11,535 nucleotides of DNA from Allomyces macrogynus ATCC 38327 (lineage: Eukaryota; Blastocladiomycota; Blastocladiomycetes; Blastocladiales; Blastocladiaceae), in NCBI GenBank assembly GCA_000151295.1, contig GG745372.1, forward strand, positions 275,729 to 287,263. The letters are read 5' to 3'. Under the pieces are notes generated by a model that was not told where the DNA came from, did no database searches, and worked only from the letters and a program-made list of their open reading frames with translations. Below, one piece after another: positions 1 through 7,048 of the stretch. The position numbers were made by a program, and so were the translations under genes. Position 1 is the first letter of the stretch, and the number at the start of each line of letters is the position of its first letter.

Positions 1-823
1 CCAGTGATCGAGTCGGTCCGGAACACTGGCCGAGGCTCGCTGCGTCGACGTGTTCGATTCGGCGCGTTTGCTGATCTGTTCCTTCTTGTTTGTTGGTCTC
101 GTTCACCCCCCGCGCAACCTTTCGGCTCTTCCCGTTTGCATCGCATCCCCCTCTGTTTCCTGCTCGTTCGCCCGCACCATTTCGAGCGGGCGGTGGTGGC
201 TGTTGTTTACTGTTCTTTTTCAGGCTCGTGTTCGATTGACGTTTGTGCACCGCCCCGTCCTCCCTTTTCCTGCACCGCACCCGTATGCATAATCCATACC
301 ATTTCTGCATTCCTTGGCCGCCCCTCAGGGTGGCACGAGACCGGCGCGCCAGCAGGAACTGGAAGTGCCGCGAGACGAGCTGTTGTGCCGCGAAACGAGC
401 TGCTGTGCCGCGAGGCATATCAGACGAGCTTCACGTGGGCGCCGTCAGGGCGCGCCGCTCCACTTGCCTTCTCGCCAGCACGTTGCAAGAACGAGTGGGC
501 GGCCACGGCAGCGCGCGTAACGACAGCATCGGCAACGATTTGAGCCAACGACACGACAAGTCGCTGCAAAAAGATCTACCCGGCAGCAGCGTCTTTGGGC
601 CTTCACGGCGACCCGAGGCTCGCCCACCCATTTCCACGCTCCACGAATCAACGTTCGTGCTCGCACCGTCACGTTCCTCTCGGCGACCGATCTCGGCGAC
701 CGCATCCCGTCGCGCTCGCCGTGGGGACAATTTGAGTGCCGATCGAATGCATCGCTGCTGACGCGGCGCTGCTCGACCGGACCTGATAGTCTCCCTGATC
801 CAGCGCCGTTCCGCTGATTCGCC
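1..823. other. Intergenic / upstream region without a supported gene
   Basis: I see no recognisable protein in any frame. The open frames here are compositional, rich in Arg, Ser and Pro, on both strands and without family motifs. The stretch from about 60 to 300 is rich in C and T, as in many fungal promoters or leaders, but I see no clear TATA box. A short inverted repeat (CCAGTG at 1-6, CACTGG at 24-29) and a 20-bp tandem repeat near 365 are the only local structures noted. The right end is presumably the promoter and 5' leader of the dynein light chain gene. The left end may hold the tail of an upstream gene that I cannot recognise. Confidence 0.5.
365..417. repeat. 20-bp tandem repeat, about 2.6 copies
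   Basis: The word GTGCCGCGA recurs at 365, 385 and 405 with a 20-bp period. The first two units differ at few positions and both contain ACGAGCTG; the third unit is partial. No function is evident. It lies about 400 bp upstream of the dynein light chain start. Confidence 0.75.
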
Positions 824-1458
824 ATGGAAGAGTTTCGCGATCCCGCCGACGTATGCCGCCCTCTCCCGGTGGACAAGTGCCGCTGCCGCGCGCCGAACTG
901 ACTGCGGACCATGTGCGGCGTTCCCGCAGAAAGCGTTTGTGGCCGACGAGGTGACGGCGATCATCAAAGAGGTGCGCATTGGGACGCTCGCTATCGCACC
1001 AAAGAGAGCCGGCTTCTGACGACGGACCGGGTGGATGCGCTAGACGATCGAGGCGACTATCCAGAACAACCCGTACCACCACCAAAAAGTGGGCCAGTGG
1101 AACACGAACATTGTCGAGCAGTGCCTCAAGAAGCTCGCCGCGCTCAACAAACCGTTCAAGTACATTGGTGCGCTCCGGGTCTCGCGACACGCGCATGCGA
1201 ACGATGTGCTGACGTGATTCGCGCGCTATAGTGACGTGCGTGATCATGCAAAAGAACGGCGCAGGGCTGCACTGCGCGAACTCGTGCTATTGGGATACGT
1301 CGAGCGACGGTACGCTTCCCCTCTCCACCCACTCCCCACGGGACCCACCGCGCGGCGAACTGACACGACCGAACGGCGACGTGGTAGGGTCGGCAACGTA
1401 CCGGTACGAAAGCAAGACCATGTATGCGATTGTGAACGTGTTTGGGCTGGCCATTTGA
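824..1458 (+). CDS. Dynein light chain, Tctex-1 (DYNLT) type, five exons
   Basis: Joined exons 824-850, 930-971, 1044-1167, 1232-1309 and 1388-1458 give 113 residues, the same length as animal DYNLT1. Known role of the family: a homodimeric accessory light chain that binds the dynein intermediate chain and some cargoes, supporting microtubule transport and nuclear movement. Seen directly: exon 2 encodes [13 protein letters not shown], exon 3 has YHHQKVGQW and PFKYI, exon 4 has [13 protein letters not shown] and exon 5 has [15 protein letters not shown] before TGA. These match the conserved Tctex-1 core along its whole length. The introns are 79, 72, 64 and 78 nt with GT..AG ends; CTGAC branch-like boxes occur near 897, 1014, 1209 and 1360. 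The start was chosen because the 9-codon first exon reads MEEFRDPAD and ends at a GTATGC donor, with a good context (GCCATGG). The exon 3 acceptor (CTAG, 1041-1043) was chosen because it restores the exact family spacing between KE and YHH. Confidence 0.93.
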
Positions 1459-1582
1459 TATTGTCGATTGCTGAATTGTTGTTCTCCACGGTGCTGCATT
1501 TCCTTCCGTTTTTGTTAATTCCGTTCCGGCCATTCAAATGCACATTCCCATCATTCTTACACGCCCTCTCTTCTACCTCACT

Positions 1583-3172
1583 TTACGCCGCCGACCAAAT
1601 CGCCCCCGTCCACTGCTCCTTCAACTCGGCCACCGCGCGGGCATCCTCGCTCACCTCCCTTACGCCGCACGCCTGCGTCCCACCCTCCCCGCGCATCACC
1701 ACTCTCGCAAAATCGCGCGGGTTCTCCGCATACCCGTGATGCCCCGCGCCCTTCAACAGGTACACATGCGCGCCACCACCCTCTCCTCCACCCGCCAACT
1801 TCTCGACCGCATACCGAGGGTCAATTCCAGTCCTGCGCGCCGTACGCCAACACCACCGGCACCCCACTTTCCCTGACCGCCCTCCTCAATTCCTCATCCA
1901 GCGGCACGCGCCACCCGGCGCCGCGGAACGGCGACCCGAGCCGCGCGAAAGCCGCTTCGCCCGACGCGCCGGGCGCGCGGCGTGCGCCGGCGAGCACGTA
2001 CTCGGAAAAGACCGAGGCGAGTGCCGGGTCAGGGAAGATGTGCGTGGTGCGGGCGTGGACGCGCGCGGCGATGGACGTGGCTTGCGCTTTGGGAAGCAGG
2101 GCGAGGAGACGTTGTGGGGTCATCGACCACGCGCGGTGGATGAGTGCGAATTGCAGGGTTTGCGCGAAGGTCGAGGACGGGATGGTCGGGAACCCGCGCA
2201 GGCCGATGGGCGAGAGGAGGATCAGTTTGCGCAGGTGGGAGGGGTATCGGAGGAGGTAGCCTAGGTGGTGGAGAGGGCAGGTGGGATGCGCGCAGAGAAG
2301 GGAGATGGAAAGAGAACGACGTACTGCCCGCGACGAACCCGCCCATCGAGTGCCCGACGAGCGTGATCTTGTCGAGGTTCATGGCCGTGCGCCAGGCGTC
2401 AAGCGACTCGACAAAGAAGGCCTGCGCGGCCTCGGGCGTGTTCGCGAAAGACTTGGCAAAGTTGGGCCGCGACGATCCGCCTATTCACATCGCGTCGCCG
2501 ATCAGCACTCCGAGCACGCACACGTCCACAATCATGGCGTACCGTACCCCATCCGAGCAAATCCACGGCATACACATCATACTCCCTCGCAAGTTCCTCG
2601 ACGTTCTCCACCCACATGCCGAGCGCGCCGCCCCACCCATGCACGAGCACGAGCGGCGGCTTCTTCTCGACCTCGCCCTTGAGCCGCGCGTGCAGCGTGT
2701 TGATCTCGTACGTTTCCCCCGCCTTCTCGCGCCGACACCGCTTGCTCTTGGCGAGCACGCTGTCGGACGGCCAGAATGCGCGCGGGATCGCGACACGGTC
2801 GAGCGTCCAGGTCACCGACGACGGCATGTGCGCGAGCATCGCGGCCTCGGCTGCACGGTACGCCTCGTCGGCGCGCGACGATGCGGAGCTTGTGGTGGAG
2901 GCGCGCGGGGTGCCGCGCATCTTGCGCGCGAGTTGCGCGGTGACGGAACTGGTTGGTGCGGGCGCCGTAGCGGTAGCGGCGGCAGCGGCGGCGGTGCGGG
3001 ATGATTGCGGGGCCGCGGACGTGTGCAGCGCCGCGGTACTTGAGGTCGTGCTTGATGGTGCGTTGGTGGCCATGGTTCGGGCTGGTATCACGGCAGAGAG
3101 TCCAGGAACGGGCACAGCGAGTCTGCGCGAGTATAAGAGAGGCCGAGCGAGCCCAGATGCTGCGCGGCGCAT
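1583..3172 (-). CDS. Alpha/beta hydrolase, ABHD5/CLD1-like, probably mitochondrial; one frame break
   Basis: Exons run 3172-2548, 2480-2325 and 2260-1583, with introns of 67 and 64 nt. The family includes yeast Cld1 (cardiolipin deacylase in mitochondria) and ABHD4/5 lipases or acyltransferases, so a phospholipid acyl hydrolase role is inferred. The first ~35 residues are rich in Arg, Ala and Leu with no acid, as in a mitochondrial presequence; a second Met lies at 3073. A low-complexity Ala/Thr/Ser stretch follows (about 36-105). Visible motifs: oxyanion HGWGG at 178-182, DLLGWGGSSRP at 204-214, nucleophile elbow GHSMGG at 251-256 (Ser253), the acid-site segment YGAQDW ending at residue 405, and the catalytic His segment GAGHHGYAENPRDF. 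In the genome the frame stops at TGA 1823-1821, right after QDW-N. The remaining ~79 residues (ATT GAC CCT.., down to TAA at 1585-1583) are in the next frame, as if one A at 1825/1826 were extra. The family HX4D motif reads HHGYAE, so Glu replaces Asp. The gene converges on the dynein gene, with 124 bp between stops. It is either a pseudogene or an intact gene with a sequence error. Confidence 0.85.
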
Positions 3173-3648
3173 TGGTTGAGCTGAGCTGGTCGGAATGCAA
3201 AAGGCGGCGTGCGATGACCACAGTTACGGTGCCAAGACGGGCAGGAGCAGCGGAACTGCCGGGAGACGAAGCGCGCGCGCCGATGAGCACCTGGCCCTAT
3301 TTCTAGTCGCTGCTGGGCATGGCGGTTGCAGCGGGACTGGGCGATGGCTGTCGTGTTCGTTTGTCAGCGGCGGCAGCGGCAGGGCCCGGACCAGCGAAGG
3401 AAAATGGTGGTGGGCGACGGTGTCTCCCCGCGGCACGTGCCTGATCCCGATAAGTTGGTCAGCATCGTAGACAGCGCGACGAGATGGAACAGGCGGCAGC
3501 CGTTCCTGTGACTGCACATGACACGCGCGCACCGCTCCCACCTTCGGTGGCGCAGCGTTCGATCGGCACCTCCACCTGGGCACCGCCAAGTCATCGAAGC
3601 CCGCCGCCTGCATCAATCGCCCCCGACTCCGTGCCCGACTAGACCGCC
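3173..3648. promoter_or_regulatory. Divergent intergenic region between the hydrolase and spermidine synthase genes
   Basis: These 476 bp separate two start codons facing away from each other, so both promoters must lie here unless one has a longer leader. The stretch is GC-rich. I see no clear TATA box or CCAAT element that I could assign. Open frames inside it show no family motifs and are rejected as genes. The spermidine synthase ATG has a favourable context (ACCGCCATGA). Confidence 0.5.
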
Positions 3649-4638
3649 ATGACGACGACGACGACCGACGCCACCAAGCGCCCCGCCGCAGAGCCCGTTG
3701 AGGCCGTGGCCGCCGCGGCCGCCGCTTCGGCAGCCGAGCCCAAGCGCGCCAAGACGGCTCTGATGCACCCGAACGTCAAGGACGGCTGGTTCCGCGAGAC
3801 GACGGCCATGTGGCCCGGCCAGGCCATGTCGCTCGAGGTCGACGAGATCCTGCACGTTGAACGTTCGCTCTTCCAGGACGTGCTCGTCTTCAAGTCCAAG
3901 ACCTACGGCAACGTGCTCGTGCTCGATGGCGTGATCCAGGTCACGGAGCGCGACGAAATGGCCTACCAGGAGATGATCGCGCACGTGCCGCTCAACGCCC
4001 ACCCGAACCCGCGCCGCGTTTTGGTCGTGGGCGGCGGCGACGGTGGTGTGCTTCGCGAGGTCGTCAAGCATCCGTCGGTCGAGTCGGTCACGCTGTGCGA
4101 GATTGACGAGGCCGTGCCGCGCGTTTCGCGCATGTACCTGCCGACACTGGCTGCGGGCTTTGACCACCCTAAGGTGACCGTGCACATTGGCGACGGGTTC
4201 GAGTTTTTGAAGGACAAGGAGAACGAGTTTGACGTTATCATCACCGACTCGTCGGACCCGGTGGGCCCCGCTGAGTCGTTGTTCCAGGACACGTTCTTTG
4301 GCCTGCTGCACAAGGCGCTCACGCCCAACGGCATCATCTGCTCGCAGGGCGAGTGCATCTGGCTGCACTTGGACCTGATCTCGCGCGTGCTCGCGACGAC
4401 GCGGTCGATTTTCGCCACCTCGTCCTACGCCTACATCTCGATCCCGACCTACCCGTGCGGCACGATTGGGTTCATTCTGTCGTCCAAGGAGGCCAACAAG
4501 GACTTTGCCACGCCGCTGCGCACGCTCTCGACCGAGGAGGAGAACCAGACCTACCGCTACTACAACAAGGAGCTGCATCGCGCCGTCTTCCAGGTCCCGA
4601 CGTTCGTGCGCAAGGCCGTCGAGCCGAAGAACGAGTAA
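3649..4638 (+). CDS. SPE3: Spermidine synthase
   Basis: A single uninterrupted frame of 329 residues. It transfers the aminopropyl group from decarboxylated S-adenosylmethionine to putrescine, giving spermidine and methylthioadenosine, in the cytosol. Seen: the N-terminal domain with DGWFRE at 45-50 and [18 protein letters not shown] at 86-103; the nucleotide-binding [12 protein letters not shown] at 126-137; CEIDEAV at 150-156; GDGFEFL at 181-187; and the catalytic gatekeeping segment [14 protein letters not shown] at 199-212, with the expected Asp pair. YPCGTIGF at 268-275 and the C-terminal [14 protein letters not shown] are also family hallmarks. Residues 1-38 are a low-complexity Thr/Ala/Glu/Lys extension not needed for catalysis. 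The family usually has about 290-310 residues, so only this extension is extra. The frame ends with TAA. No saccharopine dehydrogenase domain follows, although a Spe3-Lys9 fusion is known in several basidiomycetes. It is intron-less while its neighbours are spliced. It sits upstream of the GNAT gene on the same strand. Confidence 0.97.
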   Translation: MTTTTTDATKRPAAEPVEAVAAAAAASAAEPKRAKTALMHPNVKDGWFRETTAMWPGQAMSLEVDEILHVERSLFQDVLVFKSKTYGNVLVLDGVIQVTERDEMAYQEMIAHVPLNAHPNPRRVLVVGGGDGGVLREVVKHPSVESVTLCEIDEAVPRVSRMYLPTLAAGFDHPKVTVHIGDGFEFLKDKENEFDVIITDSSDPVGPAESLFQDTFFGLLHKALTPNGIICSQGECIWLHLDLISRVLATTRSIFATSSYAYISIPTYPCGTIGFILSSKEANKDFATPLRTLSTEEENQTYRYYNKELHRAVFQVPTFVRKAVEPKNE

Positions 4639-4678
4639 GTCGCGCCGCCTCGCGTGCTGACCAAGCGTGACTACTCTC

Positions 4679-4695
4679 TTTTTTTTTTTTTTTTT
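4679..4695. repeat. Poly-T tract (T17)
   Basis: Seventeen consecutive T lie 41 bp after the spermidine synthase stop and about 160 bp upstream of the GNAT start. A T8 run follows near 4787. Such poly(dA:dT) tracts in fungi often mark nucleosome-poor promoters or 3' ends; here either role is possible. The exact length may be unreliable if reads had homopolymer errors. Confidence 0.7.
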
Positions 4696-4755
4696 CGGGA
4701 GACACTTTCGCCATTTTTTCCACTCTCATTTCGTTGGTCGTCGTGGCGTCGTGCA

Positions 4756-4764
4756 TTTATATAG
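4756..4764 (+). promoter_or_regulatory. TATA-like box upstream of the GNAT gene
   Basis: TTTATATAG is the only clear TATA-type element in the 219-bp gap between spermidine synthase and the GNAT gene, about 95 bp before the ATG at 4858. Its position suits a core promoter for the downstream gene. The assignment is by position and sequence only. Confidence 0.45.
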
Positions 4765-4857
4765 TTCAGCCGGCCGGCGCTCCCTGATTTTTTTTCGTCG
4801 AACCATTCATTGCTCGCGTGTCCTTCTCAGCTCACCATCAAGTCCCAGACCATCATC

Positions 4858-5552
4858 ATGAACGACTACTGCCTCCTCACTCGATGACTGTTACGAGCTC
4901 GTCCCCTTCTCCCAAGCAACCGCCACCGAACAAGCACAGACCCTCGCCCTTCTCTGCGCGACCTTCCACGACGACCCGACCTGGATCGCCCTCTGGCCCG
5001 TGCCTGCACGGCGACACGCGCTCTACCGTCTAATCCTCGTCCACCTGCGTCTCCCGGGCCTCCTGCGCGATGGCCACCTCGTGCGCGACCGCACCACACG
5101 CGCGATCGTCGCGCACTGCGCGGTCACCCGGCGCTCCGCGCCCTCCACGCCACCGACCTCGTCGTTTTTCATGCGCGCGTGGGTCATGGCGCGGCTCGTG
5201 TGGTCGGTACTGGGTATTCCGACGCTAACGCGGATCTGGGGCGTGTCCAAGGCGTTTGGCAAGGCGAATCAGGCTGTGAGGCAAGCGGTTGAAGGAAAGG
5301 AAGGGGATGTGTGGACCGTGCACACGCTCGGTGTGGACACGCCGCTGCGCCGGGATGGGAGTCGGGTCGTGGGTTGTGCGTGCGGTGCTCGCGGCCCAGG
5401 TGCCCGAGGGCGCACCGGCCGTCTTGCATACGCAACGCGAAGTGTATGTCCGGTTATATCAGCGGCTCGGGTTCGCGGCGGTCGACGTGTGCGACGTGTT
5501 GCCGGGTAACAAGCAGGTCGGGTTCACGAACTGGGCCATGGTCAAGGTGTGA
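4858..5552 (+). CDS. GNAT-family N-acetyltransferase, with two apparent frame breaks
   Basis: The coding signal spans about 230 residues in two frames. Frame one (from ACG at 4862 to about 5356) encodes an N-terminal region with FHDDPTWIALWPVP, then a variable region, then VWTVHTLGVDTPLRRDG. Frame two (from about 5360 to TGA 5550-5552) continues VGSWVVRAVL, then HTQREVYVRLYQRLGF and a final strand ending NWAMVKV. Together these give the GNAT motif A, with R-R-D-G-V-G matching the R/QxxGxG acetyl-CoA loop, followed by the motif B alpha helix and the YxRLGF signature. The loop itself is split by the frame change at GGG 5357-5359, where one G looks extra. At the start, ATG 4858-4860 is one base out of frame with the coding signal; an extra A near 4861 would explain it, but an unseen short upstream exon cannot be excluded. 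The substrate cannot be told. It converges on RPB9, with 137 bp between stops. It is a pseudogene or a gene carrying sequence errors. Confidence 0.75.
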
Positions 5553-5554
5553 CT

Positions 5555-5570
5555 GAGCGAGCGAGCGAGC
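5555..5570. repeat. GAGC/GCGA microsatellite
   Basis: Four tandem copies of a 4-bp unit (GAGC) directly follow the GNAT stop codon, in the short gap between convergent genes. No function is inferred. Confidence 0.6.
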
Positions 5571-5689
5571 AATGGGCGAGTCGGCGCGCAATTTGCGAAG
5601 TGGCTGGCGAACAGTGTAGCGTATCGCAATACAATCGAATCGTTTCCTCACACGCTGCTCGGCACTGTCAAACAGGTCCACGGCGCACA

Positions 5690-6212
5690 TCATGCAACTT
5701 CATCCATGTCCTCCTGATCCTGGTCCGACGACCACTGGTGCATGCACGCCTCGTTGTTGCACACGTAGAAGAGCGTCATCGTCGCGTCCTTGTGGTTCGC
5801 GCGCGACTGGAAATACACAGCGCTACCATTGCCGCACTCAGGGCACCGCTTGCTCGCCTTGGGCAGCGTCCGGTCCTTGATCAGGTCGCGCAGTCGGCCC
5901 GTCTCGCCTCTGTTTCCAAAACGGTTAGCTTTTGGTGCGGGGGGCGAGAGGGCAAGGAAGAGCGTACCGCTCCTGAATCGCAATTTCGTGCCGGTAGACG
6001 CACGCGTCGAGCGCTTCCTCTTGCGTCCCGCACCGCCGGCACGCGTAGAGGAGCCGGTTCTCGACGCGGTCCTCGCGCGGGTAGAGGAGGTTGTTGCTGA
6101 CCAAGACCGCCATCATGGTGAGCGGCAAGCTGTTGGACGTTTGATCATCATTTCGGGCCACCCGCACCTACCAGTCCGAGCAGAACCGCACGCGCGCTGA
6201 TCCGTCGGCCAT
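5690..6212 (-). CDS. RPB9: DNA-directed RNA polymerase II subunit Rpb9, three exons
   Basis: Exons 6212-6172, 6096-5968 and 5909-5690 give 129 residues (human POLR2I has 125). Rpb9 sits at the jaw of Pol II in the nucleus and supports start-site choice, proofreading and elongation through TFIIS. Seen: the N-terminal zinc ribbon with FCSDC (residues 10-14, the second Cys split by intron 1), NNLLYPRED and YACRRC; a linker; then the C-terminal zinc ribbon with KRCPECG, the family segment AVYFQSRA, FYVCNNEAC and HQW. All eight zinc ligands are present. The C-terminus has an extra acidic tail, DQDQEDMDEVA, beyond the usual end. Introns are 75 nt (6171-6097) and 58 nt (5967-5910, with a CTAAC box before its AG). 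The ATG at 6212 was chosen because MADGSARVRFC begins just before the first ribbon, as in the family. An exon-exon junction inside a Cys codon supports the splice call, since it restores CxxC. Confidence 0.95.
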
Positions 6213-6632
6213 GTTGCTGGGTTCGGTGCGAGGGACTGGACGGGGTCGTCGCTGACGGTCGGGTGCTGGGTGCGGTGTCGCGGCGGAAAGGCGGATACGG
6301 TAGCTGGGACACTCGGCCGGGCGGCAAGGTATCGGCGCAGTCTGGGCGTCGCGAGTGCGCCAAGTCGCAGTTGGTCGCCGGAGCGATGATGATTGAGGCC
6401 GACGATTGCAACAACAACAGCAGGAGGCGATGGAAGCTCCGCCGAGTTCAGAAAGGCGAACAGAAAGCCCAAGGATGACAAGTTGAGGCGGTCGGGTTCG
6501 TGGGCGTTCGGTGCGAGACATCGCGGTTAGGTTATGGCATTTTCGACCACTTTTTAATTAATGGTGCCCGCTTACCTTGTACCTCAGGGTTGGACGGGGT
6601 GCGAGACGGGTCCGAACCCTAATCAAATCCCT
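6213..6632. other. RPB9 upstream region and junction with the repeat-rich zone
   Basis: This should hold the RPB9 promoter at its left end. No family protein is visible in any frame. CpG content is still high, as in the host genes. A short AT-rich patch (TTTTTAATTAATGG, 6552-6565) is the only low-GC stretch. The right end leads into an inverted repeat at 6587-6620 and then the direct repeats. Confidence 0.5.
6587..6620. repeat. Imperfect inverted repeat
   Basis: AGGGTTGGAC (6587-6596) pairs with GTCCGAACCCT (6610-6620), giving a 10-bp stem with one bulged base and a 13-nt loop. It lies just before the first direct repeat copy and may mark an element border, but no target-site duplication was found to support that. 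Confidence 0.5.
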
Positions 6633-6780
6633 TACAAACCGCGCACGACTAACGACCGTTGCTGGGAGAGCAATACTCACAAACGACCATCGCTGGGAGA
6701 GCAAGATGCAGAAAAAAGAATAGGAGAACAACGGCGTGGCGTGGGGTCAGCTCCATACAACATTGCAGCCTGGGCACCCA
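6633..6780. repeat. Direct repeat copy A (CpG-retaining)
   Basis: This segment begins TACAAACC and ends GGGCACCCA. It aligns along its length with copy B at 6828-6948: both share GACTAA, TTGCTGGGAGAGCAATAC, AGAATAGGAGAA and GGGGTCAGCTCCA. Copy A holds ten CpG dinucleotides and an additional 31-bp internal unit. It sits on the RPB9 side. It could be the remnant of a short element or of the 3' end of a LINE; I cannot say which. Confidence 0.8.
6653..6714. repeat. 31-bp tandem duplication with a hairpin core, two units
   Basis: Units at 6653-6683 and 6684-6714 share CGACC and GCTGGGAGAGCAA at identical offsets. Each unit has GCT and AGC arms around a GGGAG loop; in the first the stem extends to TTGCT/AGCAA plus a G-T pair. 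Copy B carries one unit only (6848-6878), with a perfect ATTGCT/AGCAAT stem. The three occurrences of the hairpin suggest it is a real element feature. Confidence 0.75.
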
Positions 6781-6827
6781 GTCCATCAGTGTCTTGGCAC
6801 AAGGACAGTGTTTATTGGCTGACCTGC

Positions 6828-6948
6828 TACAAACTGTGCATGACTAAAGACCATTGCTGGGAGAGCAATACGCAGAAACAAGAATAGGAGAAACAGGGCG
6901 CAGCATGGGGGTCAGCTCCAATACAAAAATTGTCTGCCCACACACCCA
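6828..6948. repeat. Direct repeat copy B (CpG-depleted)
   Basis: This partner of copy A lies 195 bp downstream, on the LINE side. It has only two CpG. Where copy A reads CCGCGCACGAC, copy B reads CTGTGCATGAC; CCGTTGC becomes CCATTGC, and GGCGTGG becomes GCATGG in the aligned block. It contains a perfect hairpin, ATTGCT (6853-6858), loop GGGAG, AGCAAT (6864-6869). Confidence 0.8.
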
Positions 6949-6982
6949 GCTCACCATCCTCAGCAACTTGAACGTGTGGGCA
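6935..6982. repeat. 9-bp perfect inverted repeat
   Basis: TGCCCACAC (6935-6943) is the exact reverse complement of GTGTGGGCA (6974-6982), with a 30-nt spacer. It overlaps the end of repeat copy B, in the probable 3' region of the minus-strand LINE. It could form an RNA stem in a LINE transcript. Confidence 0.55.
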
Positions 6983-7048
6983 GCCACTGAAGGGGGCGAC
7001 TAGCAGGCTACCCCCCTCCCCCCCCAGGAACACAACCCGTCAACCAAC

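Noticed and set aside
4..761. Overlapping plus-strand open frames of about 170-180 codons
   Set aside because: They lack family motifs, have Arg/Ser/Pro-rich composition typical of GC-rich non-coding DNA, and overlap equally long minus-strand frames.
431..1247. Minus-strand open frames opposite the dynein light chain gene and its upstream region
   Set aside because: They are antisense to a clearly recognised spliced gene or its leader, and show no recognisable domain.
3224..3616. A 130-codon minus-strand frame in the divergent intergenic region
   Set aside because: No motif, no homology I recognise, and it would occupy the promoter of spermidine synthase.
3613..4578. A 321-codon minus-strand open frame opposite spermidine synthase
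   Set aside because: It is the mirror of a strongly codon-biased gene; its Arg/Val/Gly/Leu/His-rich translation shows no domain.
6587..6622. AACCCTAA and AGGGTT words suggesting telomere-type sequence
   Set aside because: Only single occurrences, explained as arms of one inverted repeat; no tandem array.
6600..6660. A GGTTCGGACCC word on the minus strand resembling a tRNA/SINE B box
   Set aside because: The T-arm geometry is wrong, there is no A box at a suitable distance, and no cloverleaf can be drawn.
6561..6887. A 108-codon plus-strand frame with internally repeated CWESNT and GEQ words
   Set aside because: The repetition comes from the DNA repeats and 31-bp units; the frame spans two decaying copies and has no domain.
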